Shown here one piece after another: positions 1 to 7,169 of a stretch of 26,287 nt of DNA. Source of the stretch: Betaproteobacteria bacterium (GTDB taxonomy: Bacteria; Pseudomonadota; Gammaproteobacteria; Burkholderiales; SG8-39); the NCBI GenBank assembly GCA_004298295.1, contig SCUH01000301.1, positions 1-26,287 of the forward strand, given 5' to 3'. Both the position numbers and the translations under genes were made by a program. The notes below the pieces were generated by a model. It did not search any database, was not told where the DNA came from, and saw only the letters and a program-made list of their open reading frames with translations. Numbering within the stretch: the first letter of the stretch is position 1; the number at the start of each line of letters is the position of its first letter.

Positions 1-1
1 C

Positions 2-2377
2 ACCGCGCGCCACCACACCTTTTTCGAGATGCTGGGGAATTTCTCGTTCGGCGACTACTTCAAGCGCGACGCGATCCTGTTCGCCTGGGAGCTGCTGACG
101 CAGGTCTACGGGCTGGCGCCAGAGCGGCTCTGGACCACGGTCTACGAGACCGACGACGAGGCCTACGAGCTGTGGACGCGGGTGATCGGCGTGCCGCCGG
201 AGCGCTGCGTCAGGATCGGCGACAAGCCGGGCGGGCAGAAGTACCAGTCGGACAATTTCTGGCAGATGGCCGATACCGGGCCCTGCGGCCCTTGCAGCGA
301 GATCTTCTACGACCACGGTCCCGGCATCGCCGGCGGTCCGCCCGGATCGCCGCAGGCCGACGGCGACCGCTACATCGAGATCTGGAACCTGGTGTTCATG
401 CAGTTCAACCGCGACGAAGCGGGGGTGCTGCATCCGCTGCCCAAGCCGTCGGTCGACACGGGCATGGGCCTGGAGCGCGTCGCCGCCGTACTGCAGGGCG
501 TGCATTCGAATTACGCCATCGACCTGTTCCAGGATCTGATCGGCGCCGCGGCGCGCGAGACCGGTTGCCGGGACCCGGCCAATCCCTCGCTCAACGTCAT
601 CGCCGACCACATCCGCGCCTGTGCCTTTCTCATCGTCGATGGCGTGATTCCGGGTAACGAGGGCCGCGGCTACGTGCTGCGCCGGATCATCCGCCGCGCC
701 ATCCGCCACGGCTACAAGCTGGGCCAGAAGCAGCCGTTCTTCCACGCCCTGGTGCCGGACCTCGACCGGGCGATGGGCGAGGCGTATCCGGAGCTGCGGC
801 AAGCGGCGAAGCGGGTCGCCCAAGTGCTGAAGCAGGAGGAAGAGCGTTTCGCCGGCACGCTGGAGAACGGCATGGGCGTGCTCGAAAGGGCGCTCGCTTC
901 CGGCGAAAAGCTGCTCGACGGCGAGACCGTTTTCAAGCTCTACGACACCTTCGGTTTTCCGGTGGATCTCACGGCCGACATCTGCCGCGAGCGCGGCGTG
1001 AGCCTCGACCTCGCGGGATTCGAGGCTGCGATGCAGCAGCAGCGCGAGCGCGCGCGCGCCGCCAGCAAGTTCACGGCGGCGGCGGGGCTGGAATATTCGG
1101 GCGGCAAGACCGAGTTCCATGGCTACGAGACGCTGAGCCTCGCGGGGCGGGTCACGGCGCTGTACCGGGAAGGCTCGCCGGTCGAAGTCCTGCGCGCGGG
1201 CGATACCGGCGTCGTGGTGCTCGAGCGCACGCCGTTCTACGCCGAATCGGGCGGCCAGGTGGGCGATCGCGGCGATCTGGCGGGGTCGGCCGGCACCTTT
1301 GCGGTCGCCGACACGCAGAAGATCCAGCCCGAAGTCTTCGGCCACCACGGCACGCTCCGGGCCGGCGCGCTCAAGCTGGGCGATCGGGTCGAGGCGCGGG
1401 TGGACGTCGATGCGCGCCGGCGCACCACGCGCAATCACTCGGCGACGCACCTCATGCACAAGGCGCTGCGCGAGGTGCTGGGTGCGCACGTGCAGCAGAA
1501 GGGCTCGCTGGTCGACCCGGACAAGACGCGCTTCGACTTCGCCCACGACAAGCCGATGAGCGATCAGGAAATCCGCCAGGTGGAGCTGCTCGTGAACGGC
1601 GAGATCCTGCAGAACACGGCGACGCGCGCCCGGGTCATGCCGATCGAGGAGGCCACGCGCTCGGGCGCCGTCATGCTGTTCGGCGAGAAATACGGTGACG
1701 CGGTGCGCGTGCTCGATATCGGCTCGTCGCGTGAATTCTGCGGCGGCACGCATGTCGAGCGCACCGGAGATATCGGCGTGTTCAAGATTGCCGCCGAAGG
1801 CGGCGTCGCGGCAGGCATCCGCCGCATCGAGGCGACGACCGGCGACAATGCGCTCGCCTTGATGAACGAGCAGCTGCAGGAGTTCCACGCGGTTGCGAGG
1901 CAGCTGCGCGCTCAGCCCGGCGGCGGCATGGTGGAGAAGGCGGTGGCGGGCCTGCTCGAGGAAACGAAGGCGCTCGAAAAGGAACTCGCGCGCCTGAAGT
2001 CGAAGATGGCCGCCTCGCAGGGCGACGATCTCGCGTCGCAGGCACTCGAGGTGAAAGGCGCGCGCGTGCTCGCCGCCACCCTCGAAGGCGCCGACGCCAA
2101 GGCGCTGCGCGACACCGTCGACCAGCTCAAGCAGCGCCTTAAGTCGGCCGCGATCGTGCTCGGCGCCGCCGACGGCGGCAGGGTGTCGCTGATCGCCGGC
2201 GTCACGGCGGATCTCACCGGCAGGATCAAGGCGGGCGAGCTGGTGAATTTCGTCGCCCAGCAGGTCGGCGGCAAGGGCGGCGGCCGTCCGGACATGGCGC
2301 AGGCGGGCGGCAGCGAGCCGGCCAAGCTCGCGGCGGCACTCGGCTCGGTCAGGGCCTGGGTTGAGCAGCGCCTATAG
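2..2377 (+). CDS. alaS: Alanyl-tRNA synthetase, 5'-truncated by window edge
   Basis: AlaRS charges tRNA-Ala with alanine in the cytoplasm and clears mischarged Ser/Gly through an internal editing domain. The reading frame is open from base 2, where RHHTFFEMLGNFSFGDYFK, the class II motif near residue 70 of the family, is already present, so roughly 70 N-terminal residues lie outside the window. The 791 visible residues cover the rest of the usual length of about 870. The editing-site HxxxH (HSATH, near nt 1436) and the CGGTH zinc/editing motif (near nt 1739) are intact. The C-terminal domain carries the usual GGGRPDMAQAGG signature just before the stop. The NUDIX gene starts inside the last codons of alaS. 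No frameshift is visible. Identification is very secure; only the start is missing. Confidence 0.97.
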   Translation, partial: TARHHTFFEMLGNFSFGDYFKRDAILFAWELLTQVYGLAPERLWTTVYETDDEAYELWTRVIGVPPERCVRIGDKPGGQKYQSDNFWQMADTGPCGPCSEIFYDHGPGIAGGPPGSPQADGDRYIEIWNLVFMQFNRDEAGVLHPLPKPSVDTGMGLERVAAVLQGVHSNYAIDLFQDLIGAAARETGCRDPANPSLNVIADHIRACAFLIVDGVIPGNEGRGYVLRRIIRRAIRHGYKLGQKQPFFHALVPDLDRAMGEAYPELRQAAKRVAQVLKQEEERFAGTLENGMGVLERALASGEKLLDGETVFKLYDTFGFPVDLTADICRERGVSLDLAGFEAAMQQQRERARAASKFTAAAGLEYSGGKTEFHGYETLSLAGRVTALYREGSPVEVLRAGDTGVVVLERTPFYAESGGQVGDRGDLAGSAGTFAVADTQKIQPEVFGHHGTLRAGALKLGDRVEARVDVDARRRTTRNHSATHLMHKALREVLGAHVQQKGSLVDPDKTRFDFAHDKPMSDQEIRQVELLVNGEILQNTATRARVMPIEEATRSGAVMLFGEKYGDAVRVLDIGSSREFCGGTHVERTGDIGVFKIAAEGGVAAGIRRIEATTGDNALALMNEQLQEFHAVARQLRAQPGGGMVEKAVAGLLEETKALEKELARLKSKMAASQGDDLASQALEVKGARVLAATLEGADAKALRDTVDQLKQRLKSAAIVLGAADGGRVSLIAGVTADLTGRIKAGELVNFVAQQVGGKGGGRPDMAQAGGSEPAKLAAALGSVRAWVEQRL

Positions 2378-2846
2378 CTTCTGCCCGCACTGCGCGCAAC
2401 CGCTCGCGACGGGCGAGTACGGCGGCGCGACGCGGCTCGGCTGCGCCTGCGGCTTCGTGCACTGGGACAATCCCGTGCCGGTGGTGGCGGCGATCGTCGA
2501 GCACGAGGGCGGCGTGATCCTGGCGCGCAACCGCGACTGGCCGGAGAAGATGTTCGGCCTGATCACCGGTTTTCTCGAGAAGGGCGAAACCCCCGCGGCC
2601 GCCGTGGCGCGCGAGGTGACCGAAGAGCTGTCGCTGCAGGCGCTCGCGACCGACCTCGTGGGACTGTATCCCTTCGAGCGCCGCAACGAACTCATCATCG
2701 CCTACCACGTGCCGGCCGCGGGCGCGATCCGGCTGAACGAGGAACTGGTCGATTACCGGCGCATCGCGCCCGAAAAGCTGCGGCCGTGGGAGTTCGGCAC
2801 CGGGCTCGCGCTGCGCGACTGGCTCGAAAGGAGACGCCCGCGATGA
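2361..2846 (+). CDS. NUDIX hydrolase with N-terminal zinc ribbon
   Basis: A 161-residue NUDIX hydrolase, expected to cleave a nucleoside diphosphate linked to another group; the substrate is not evident. A short N-terminal zinc ribbon (CPHC at residues 8-11, then CAC at 28-30, followed by GFVHW) resembles that of NudC-like NADH pyrophosphatases, but the long NudC N-domain is absent. The NUDIX box GFLEKGETPAAAVAREVTEE matches GX5EX7REUXEE, with Ser where the last Gly of the consensus normally stands. The start is TTG at 2361, inside alaS with a 17-nt overlap; no better in-frame start precedes the zinc ribbon, so translation is probably coupled to alaS. The stop at 2844-2846 is followed by the aroG control region. 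Confidence 0.88.
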   Translation: MSSAYSFCPHCAQPLATGEYGGATRLGCACGFVHWDNPVPVVAAIVEHEGGVILARNRDWPEKMFGLITGFLEKGETPAAAVAREVTEELSLQALATDLVGLYPFERRNELIIAYHVPAAGAIRLNEELVDYRRIAPEKLRPWEFGTGLALRDWLERRRPR

Positions 2847-2911
2847 AGCGCCGCGGGCGGTTCGCGTGGGTCTCACCGCCCGGCGGGGCGCTCGCCAGCG
2901 CCGGCGGCCGG

Positions 2912-2920
2912 TGCTAATAT
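2912..2920 (+). promoter_or_regulatory. Extended -10 promoter of aroG leader
   Basis: TGC-TAATAT is a full TGn extension followed by a near-consensus -10 hexamer (TAATAT at 2915-2920). No good -35 is seen 17 bp upstream, which is common when the TGn extension is present. Transcription would start about 2926-2929, at or just before the leader ATG (2929), so the leader peptide may be translated from a leaderless or nearly leaderless mRNA. Confidence 0.6.
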
Positions 2921-2928
2921 CGCCGCCG

Positions 2929-2994
2929 ATGGCTGCCTGGTGCGCGTTTTGGTTCTTTTATTTCCCCTGCCTGCTGGCGGACGGGACCGACTAG
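2929..2994 (+). CDS. Aromatic-rich leader peptide of DAHP synthase gene (attenuator)
   Basis: A 21-residue ORF (ATG 2929, TAG 2992-2994) just downstream of a promoter and upstream of a terminator in front of aroG. Residues 4-12 contain seven aromatic residues: W4, F7, W8, F9, F10, Y11 and F12, with the uninterrupted run FWFFYF at nt 2947-2964. All three aromatic amino acids are represented. That composition is the hallmark of a transcription-attenuation leader peptide, in which ribosome stalling reports scarcity of the charged tRNA. No Shine-Dalgarno is visible, consistent with a leaderless start. It is too short to be found by length-filtered gene callers. Function is inferred from composition, position and the RNA folds downstream. 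Confidence 0.85.
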   Translation: MAAWCAFWFFYFPCLLADGTD

Positions 2995-3031
2995 ACGCAG
3001 CCTGCCGAATCCCGCAAGACCGCCAGCGCAG
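2967..3031 (+). promoter_or_regulatory. Antiterminator and protector hairpin of aroG attenuator
   Basis: CTGGCGG at 2974-2980 is identical to the 3' arm of the downstream terminator, so it can pair with the terminator's 5' arm CCGCCAG (3020-3026). The pairing extends by CTG 2971-2973 with CAG 3029-3031 across a 2-nt bulge, giving about 10 bp. The same segment can instead fold locally, CTGCC 2967-2971 with GGCGG 2976-2980 (one G-U pair), as a protector hairpin. A ribosome stalled on the aromatic codons would open the protector and favour the antiterminator; one at the stop codon would cover the segment and favour termination. Confidence 0.7.
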
Positions 3032-3054
3032 CGATGCCTGGCGGTTTTTTTTTT
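3019..3054 (+). terminator. Intrinsic terminator in aroG leader (attenuator)
   Basis: Stem CCGCCAG (3020-3026) / CTGGCGG (3038-3044), extendable by A3019-T3045, with an 11-nt loop, followed at once by ten T residues (3045-3054). It lies 20 bp upstream of the aroG start and between the promoter and the gene, so it can only act as a conditional terminator. Confidence 0.88.
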
Positions 3055-3074
3055 GCATTCACCCGAGACTGCCC

Positions 3075-4196
3075 ATGACGATCAGCACCGAGCACTACCT
3101 TCCCCTCGTCCCCGCCGACAGGACCTCGCTCACCGACGACGAGCGCATCGAGAACATCGTTCCGCTGCCGCCGCCCGAGCACCTGATCCGTTTCTTTCCG
3201 ATCCAGGGCACGCCGGCGGAAAGACTCGTCGCCGACACGCGCCGCGGCGTGCGCGAGATCCTGCACGGGCGCTCGGACCGGCTGCTGGTGGTGATGGGGC
3301 CGTGCTCGATCCACGACCCGGCGGCGGCGCTCGCCTACGCCAGCCGCCTGCTCGAGGAACGCCGGCGCCACGCAGGCGAGCTCGAGCTGCTGATGCGCGT
3401 GTACTTCGAGAAGCCGCGCACCACGGTCGGCTGGAAGGGACTGATCAACGATCCCTACCTCAACGGCAGCTTCCGCATCAACGAGGGCCTGCGCATCGCG
3501 CGCGACCTGCTGCTCAACATCAACCGCCTCGGCGTGCCGGCGGGCTGCGAATTCCTCGACGTGATTTCGCCGCAGTACATCGGCGACCTGGTGAGCTGGG
3601 GCGCGATCGGCGCGCGCACCACCGAGTCGCAGGTGCACCGCGAGCTCGCCTCCGGGCTGTCGGCGCCGGTCGGCTTCAAGAACGGCACCGACGGCAACGT
3701 GCGCATCGCGGTCGACGCGATCCTCGCGGCGCGCCAGCGGCACCATTTCCTCTCGGTGCACAAGAGCGGCCAGGTGGCGATCGTGGAAACGCGCGGCAAC
3801 GACGACTGCCACATCATCCTGCGAGGCGGCCGGCAGCCCAATTACGACGCCGCGAGCGTGCAGGGCGCCTGCGAGGAGCTCGCCCGCGCCAAGCTGCCGC
3901 CGCGCCTGATGGTCGACCTGTCGCACGCCAACGCCGCCAAGCAGCACCAGCGCCAGATCGAAGTGGCGCGCGAGGTGGCCGGCCAGCTTGCCGCCGGCAG
4001 CCGCAGCATTGTCGGTGTCATGGTGGAGTCGAACCTGATCGAGGGCCGCCAGGAGCTGCAGCCGGGCAAGCCGCTGCGCTACGGGCAAAGCATCACCGAC
4101 GCCTGCCTCGGCTGGGACGATTCGGTCGGCTTGCTGCAGACGCTGGCGCAGTCCGTGCGCAAGCGCCGCAGCACCGCGAAGGGCCGCCGCGCTTGA
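3075..4196 (+). CDS. aroG: 3-deoxy-7-phosphoheptulonate (DAHP) synthase, class I
   Basis: Condenses phosphoenolpyruvate with erythrose 4-phosphate, the first step of the shikimate pathway. It has 373 residues, slightly longer than E. coli AroG/F/H. Visible signatures are GPCSIHD (75-81, with the metal-ligand Cys77), RVYFEKPRTTVGWKG (108-122), GAIGARTTESQ (about 177-186), FKNGTDG (201-207), HKSG, and the C-terminal metal ligands in VES and ITDACLGWDD. The PQY at 166-168 resembles the Phe/Tyr-sensitive AroG/AroF forms rather than the Gly seen in Trp-sensitive AroH; allosteric type is inference. ATG 3075 is chosen because the frame upstream runs through the attenuator terminator and has no family similarity. 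Expression is probably controlled by the aromatic leader peptide. The stop overlaps the next gene's TTG start. Confidence 0.96.
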   Translation: MTISTEHYLPLVPADRTSLTDDERIENIVPLPPPEHLIRFFPIQGTPAERLVADTRRGVREILHGRSDRLLVVMGPCSIHDPAAALAYASRLLEERRRHAGELELLMRVYFEKPRTTVGWKGLINDPYLNGSFRINEGLRIARDLLLNINRLGVPAGCEFLDVISPQYIGDLVSWGAIGARTTESQVHRELASGLSAPVGFKNGTDGNVRIAVDAILAARQRHHFLSVHKSGQVAIVETRGNDDCHIILRGGRQPNYDAASVQGACEELARAKLPPRLMVDLSHANAAKQHQRQIEVAREVAGQLAAGSRSIVGVMVESNLIEGRQELQPGKPLRYGQSITDACLGWDDSVGLLQTLAQSVRKRRSTAKGRRA

Positions 4197-5686
4197 GGTC
4201 CCTTTCGGCGCGGGCGTGGTTCCTGCTCGCCCTCGCGGCGACGCTCGCGTTCCGCGCCTGGCTTTCGGTCGCGCTGCCGATCACGGGCGACGAGGCCTAT
4301 TTCGTGCTGTGGGGCCGCAGACCCGACCTGGGGTTCTACGACCACCCGCCGATGATCGGCTGGTGGCTCGCGCCGCTGGTCGCGCTGTCGGATGCCGACT
4401 GGGTGGCGCGCCTGCCCGCGACGCTCGCGCCGGCAGCGGTGGCGCTCGCGGTGCGTGCTGCGCTCACGCGCTGGTTGGCAAGCGACGCAGACACTGCCGA
4501 TCTCGCTGCCGCGGCGGTGCTGCTCGCGCCGATCAACCTGTGGAACGTGATCGTCACCACCGATGCGCCGCTGCTCGTCTTCGCCGCGGCCTCGCTGCTC
4601 GTTTTCCTGCGCGCGGTGCAGCGCCGCGCGGCGTGGCTGTTCTTCGGCGCGGGCGTGCTGCTCGGCCTGGCGTTCCTGTCGAAGTATTTCGCCGTGCTGC
4701 TCGGCCTGGCGTATCTCGCCTGGGCGGCGCAGGCGCGGCGCTGGAGCGCGCTCGGCCTGGTGATCGCCGGGGCGCTTCCGGCGGCGCTGCTCAACCTGTA
4801 CTGGAACGCCAACGCCTGCTGGTGCAACGTCATGTTCAACGCCATCAACCGGCACGACGATGCCGGCTGGTCGGCGACCACGCCGCTGCTCTACGCGGCG
4901 TCGCTCGCCTACCTGGCGGCGCCGCTGCTGTGGTACCTGTGGCGCGCGCGCGTGCAGCTGCTCGCGCCGGGGCGGGAGAGCACGCATCGCGCGCTGCTCC
5001 TCGCCTGGCTGCTGCCGCTCGCGGTGTTTGCGCTGCTTTCGCCGGTGAAGCGCATCGGGCTGCACTGGCTGCAATGGCTCATTCCGGCGCTCGCGATCGC
5101 GCTGGCGCTGGTCGCGGCGAAACCCCAGCTCAGGGCGGTGGTGCGATTCTCCGCCGGGTTCGCGTTGCTGCACGTCGTCCTGGCCGGGGCCGTGGCGCTC
5201 GCGCCGCTCGAGCTCTGGAAGGACACGCGCCTGTATCCGCGCCTCGTATTCCTGGTCAAGGGGCCGGCGCTGGTCGAAGCGCTCCGGCCGCAGCTCGACG
5301 GCTACATGCTGGCCGCGGACAGCTACACCCTGGCGACACTGCTCGCCTATCACAGCCGGCGCGACGTGCCGGTGTTCGGTCCGGGGTCGTCGCACGCGCG
5401 CCACGACGACATCCTCACCGACTGGCGCGCCTACGCCGGCAAGGACCTGCTGATCCTGCGCCGCGAGCGTCCGCAGGAGCCGGAGTACCGGCCCTATTTC
5501 CGCGACGTGGAGATCGCGCCGCTCGAATTCGCCGGCACCCGGTTTCACGTCGTGCGCGGCCGCGGCTTTGACTTCGAGGCCTACCGCGCGCGCGTCCTCA
5601 CGCAGGTGCGCGAGCGTTACTACCGCATACCGCGCGCACTGCCCGTGCGGCGTTGCTATTTCTTCGAGCGGTATTTCGCGGGATGA
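4193..5686 (+). CDS. Polytopic glycosyltransferase, GT-C superfamily (PMT_2/ArnT-like)
   Basis: A 497-residue integral membrane protein with about ten hydrophobic segments. Near the N-terminus it has the GT-C signature GDEAYFVLWGRRPDLGFYDH followed by PPM. The DEAYY...YFDHPPM pattern is typical of ArnT/GT39/GT83-like enzymes, which use polyprenyl-phosphate-linked sugars and have their active site in the periplasm. The donor and acceptor cannot be read. The start is TTG 4193, overlapping the aroG stop (TTGA); no ATG or GTG is available before the first membrane segment. It overlaps the UbiA-family gene by ATGA, so it may use or lead to the polyprenyl-phospho-pentose that gene could make. Confidence 0.82.
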   Translation: MRSLSARAWFLLALAATLAFRAWLSVALPITGDEAYFVLWGRRPDLGFYDHPPMIGWWLAPLVALSDADWVARLPATLAPAAVALAVRAALTRWLASDADTADLAAAAVLLAPINLWNVIVTTDAPLLVFAAASLLVFLRAVQRRAAWLFFGAGVLLGLAFLSKYFAVLLGLAYLAWAAQARRWSALGLVIAGALPAALLNLYWNANACWCNVMFNAINRHDDAGWSATTPLLYAASLAYLAAPLLWYLWRARVQLLAPGRESTHRALLLAWLLPLAVFALLSPVKRIGLHWLQWLIPALAIALALVAAKPQLRAVVRFSAGFALLHVVLAGAVALAPLELWKDTRLYPRLVFLVKGPALVEALRPQLDGYMLAADSYTLATLLAYHSRRDVPVFGPGSSHARHDDILTDWRAYAGKDLLILRRERPQEPEYRPYFRDVEIAPLEFAGTRFHVVRGRGFDFEAYRARVLTQVRERYYRIPRALPVRRCYFFERYFAG

Positions 5687-6555
5687 GCCGCGCGCGCGCG
5701 TTCCTCGAGCTGGCGCGCCCGCAGCAGTGGGCGAAGAACAGCTTCGTGCTGACGGGGCTGCTGTTCGGGCACGCCTGGCGGGACCCGCAGCTGATCGCGG
5801 CCGCGGTGGCGGCCACGGTCGCCTTCTGCCTCGCCTCGAGTGCGGTTTACGCGTTCAACGACGCGGGCGATGCGGCGCGCGATCGCAGGCATGCGCAAAA
5901 GCGCACGCGGCCGGTGGCGAGTGGCGTGCTCTCGGTGCGCGAAGCCTGCGTGGCGGCGGCGGTGCTCGGCGTCGCGGCACTTGCGGTGGCGCTTGCCGTG
6001 AGTCCACCGGTTGCCGGCATCGTCGCCGCGTACCTCGCGCTCAACGTCGCCTACACGCGCGGCCTCAAGCACGTCCCGGTGGTGGACGTGTTCATCATCG
6101 CCGCCGGTTTCATGCTGCGCCTGCTCGCCGGCACCGCCGGCATCGGCATCGAGCCCTCCAACTGGCTGCTGCTCTGCGGCCTGCTGCTCACGCTGATGCT
6201 CGGCTTCGGCAAGCGCCGGGCCGAACTGGAGACGCTGGAGGACGAGGCCGGAGAGCATCGCGCCGTGCTCGAAGACTACACCGCAGGGTTTCTCGACAAG
6301 GCCGTGCTGGTGTGTGCCGGCGGGGTGATCGTGTGCTACGCGCTCTACACGGTGGCCCCGGAGACGGCAGCGCTGCACGGCACCGAGCGGCTGGTGCTGA
6401 CGCTGCCCTGGGTGCTGCTGGGGACGTTCCGTTACCTCTTTCGCCTCAACTACCGCGGCGGCGGTGGCGATCCGACCGACGAGCTGCTGCGCGACCCGGT
6501 GCTGGCCCTCGCCACACTGGGCTGGGCGGCGACGGTGTTCTGGCTGATCGGCTGA
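5683..6555 (+). CDS. UbiA-family prenyltransferase, decaprenyl-phosphate phosphoribosyltransferase type
   Basis: 290 residues, multi-spanning. The N-terminus RPQQWAKNSF, the Mg-binding NDxxDxxxD (NDAGDAARD) followed by KRTRPVASG, VVDVFIIAAGFMLR and GFGKRRAEL match the branch of the UbiA superfamily typified by mycobacterial Rv3806c, which transfers phosphoribose from PRPP to decaprenyl phosphate. It differs from true UbiA, which acts on 4-hydroxybenzoate. ATG 5683 overlaps the glycosyltransferase stop (ATGA); the frame extends upstream but the family N-terminus begins here. The adjacent GT-C enzyme suggests a lipid-linked pentose route to a cell-surface glycan; no DprE1/DprE2 epimerase or phosphatase is nearby. 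The family is secure and the exact product is inferred. Confidence 0.85.
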   Translation: MSRARAFLELARPQQWAKNSFVLTGLLFGHAWRDPQLIAAAVAATVAFCLASSAVYAFNDAGDAARDRRHAQKRTRPVASGVLSVREACVAAAVLGVAALAVALAVSPPVAGIVAAYLALNVAYTRGLKHVPVVDVFIIAAGFMLRLLAGTAGIGIEPSNWLLLCGLLLTLMLGFGKRRAELETLEDEAGEHRAVLEDYTAGFLDKAVLVCAGGVIVCYALYTVAPETAALHGTERLVLTLPWVLLGTFRYLFRLNYRGGGGDPTDELLRDPVLALATLGWAATVFWLIG

Positions 6556-6557
6556 GG

Positions 6558-6563
6558 CATAAT
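6558..6563 (+). promoter_or_regulatory. Putative -10 box (CATAAT) before cNMP-binding gene
   Basis: CATAAT lies 9 nt upstream of ATG 6573 and just after the UbiA-family stop. It differs from TATAAT at one base. No convincing -35 is seen. If used, the mRNA leader would be only a few nucleotides. Confidence 0.35.
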
Positions 6564-6572
6564 CGTCCCGCC

Positions 6573-7115
6573 ATGGACGAGCGCCCGCAGCGGCTTGCGC
6601 ACCTCGAGTATCTCGGCGACGCCGCGCAGTTCTCGGCGCAGCTGCACGCGCTCATTCCGCGCTGCGCGCTGCTGGAGCATTTCTCTCCGGCGGAGGTGCG
6701 GCTGCTGGCGCATTTCATGGACGTCTATCGCGCCGCGCCGGGCGCCGAGCTGCTGCGCGAGGGCGACGGCGGCGATTTCATGCTGATGCTGATCGAGGGC
6801 CGCGTCGAGGTGCGCAAGCGCGACCGCAGCGGCCATTCGCGCCCGATCGCGACGGTGGAAGCCGGCCGCACGCTCGGCGAGATGTCGATGATCGACGGCG
6901 CGCCGCGCTTTGCCAGCTGCGTGGCGCTCGAGCCGGTGCTGGTCGCGGCGCTCGACCGCGAGAACCTGGCGCGGATCGTGGTCGAGCAGCCGATGCTCGG
7001 CGCCAAGATCCTGATGGAACTGGTGCTGATGCTGTCGCAGCGCCTCAGGCTCACCAGTTCGCGGCTGCTCGAATCGCTGCAGGAATGGGACGCAGCGGTA
7101 CCGGGTCCGCTGTAA
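6573..7115 (+). CDS. Stand-alone cyclic nucleotide-binding domain protein
   Basis: 180 residues made almost entirely of a CAP_ED / cNMP-binding beta-barrel: LLEHFSPAEVRLLAHFM, the GAELLREGDGGDFM strand-turn, the IEGRVEVRKRD strand, and a phosphate-cassette-like LGEMSMIDGAPRFASC, with a C-terminal helix rich in L and R. There is no Crp-type helix-turn-helix, no kinase and no channel domain, so it probably acts as a sensor subunit or binds a partner. The phosphate-binding cassette has RF rather than the usual RAA/RTA, so cyclic nucleotide binding is uncertain. It sits between the lipid-pentose genes and the radical SAM cluster with no overlap on either side. Confidence 0.82.
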   Translation: MDERPQRLAHLEYLGDAAQFSAQLHALIPRCALLEHFSPAEVRLLAHFMDVYRAAPGAELLREGDGGDFMLMLIEGRVEVRKRDRSGHSRPIATVEAGRTLGEMSMIDGAPRFASCVALEPVLVAALDRENLARIVVEQPMLGAKILMELVLMLSQRLRLTSSRLLESLQEWDAAVPGPL

Positions 7116-7169
7116 GGCTGGGGACGAACGGCCCGACCAAGGCCGATTGCGGAACTTGAGGAGACGGCA

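Noticed and set aside
2940..3074. N-terminal extension of DAHP synthase by 45 codons
   Set aside because: The frame is open but runs through the terminator stem and T-run and shares no family similarity; it also hides the leader peptide in another frame. ATG 3075 is preferred.
2991..5548. Long antisense open frames opposite aroG and the GT-C gene (365 and 489 codons)
   Set aside because: They are rich in Arg, Ala, His and Gln with no domain motifs, as expected for shadows of high-GC coding DNA, and the opposite strand carries clear conserved enzymes.
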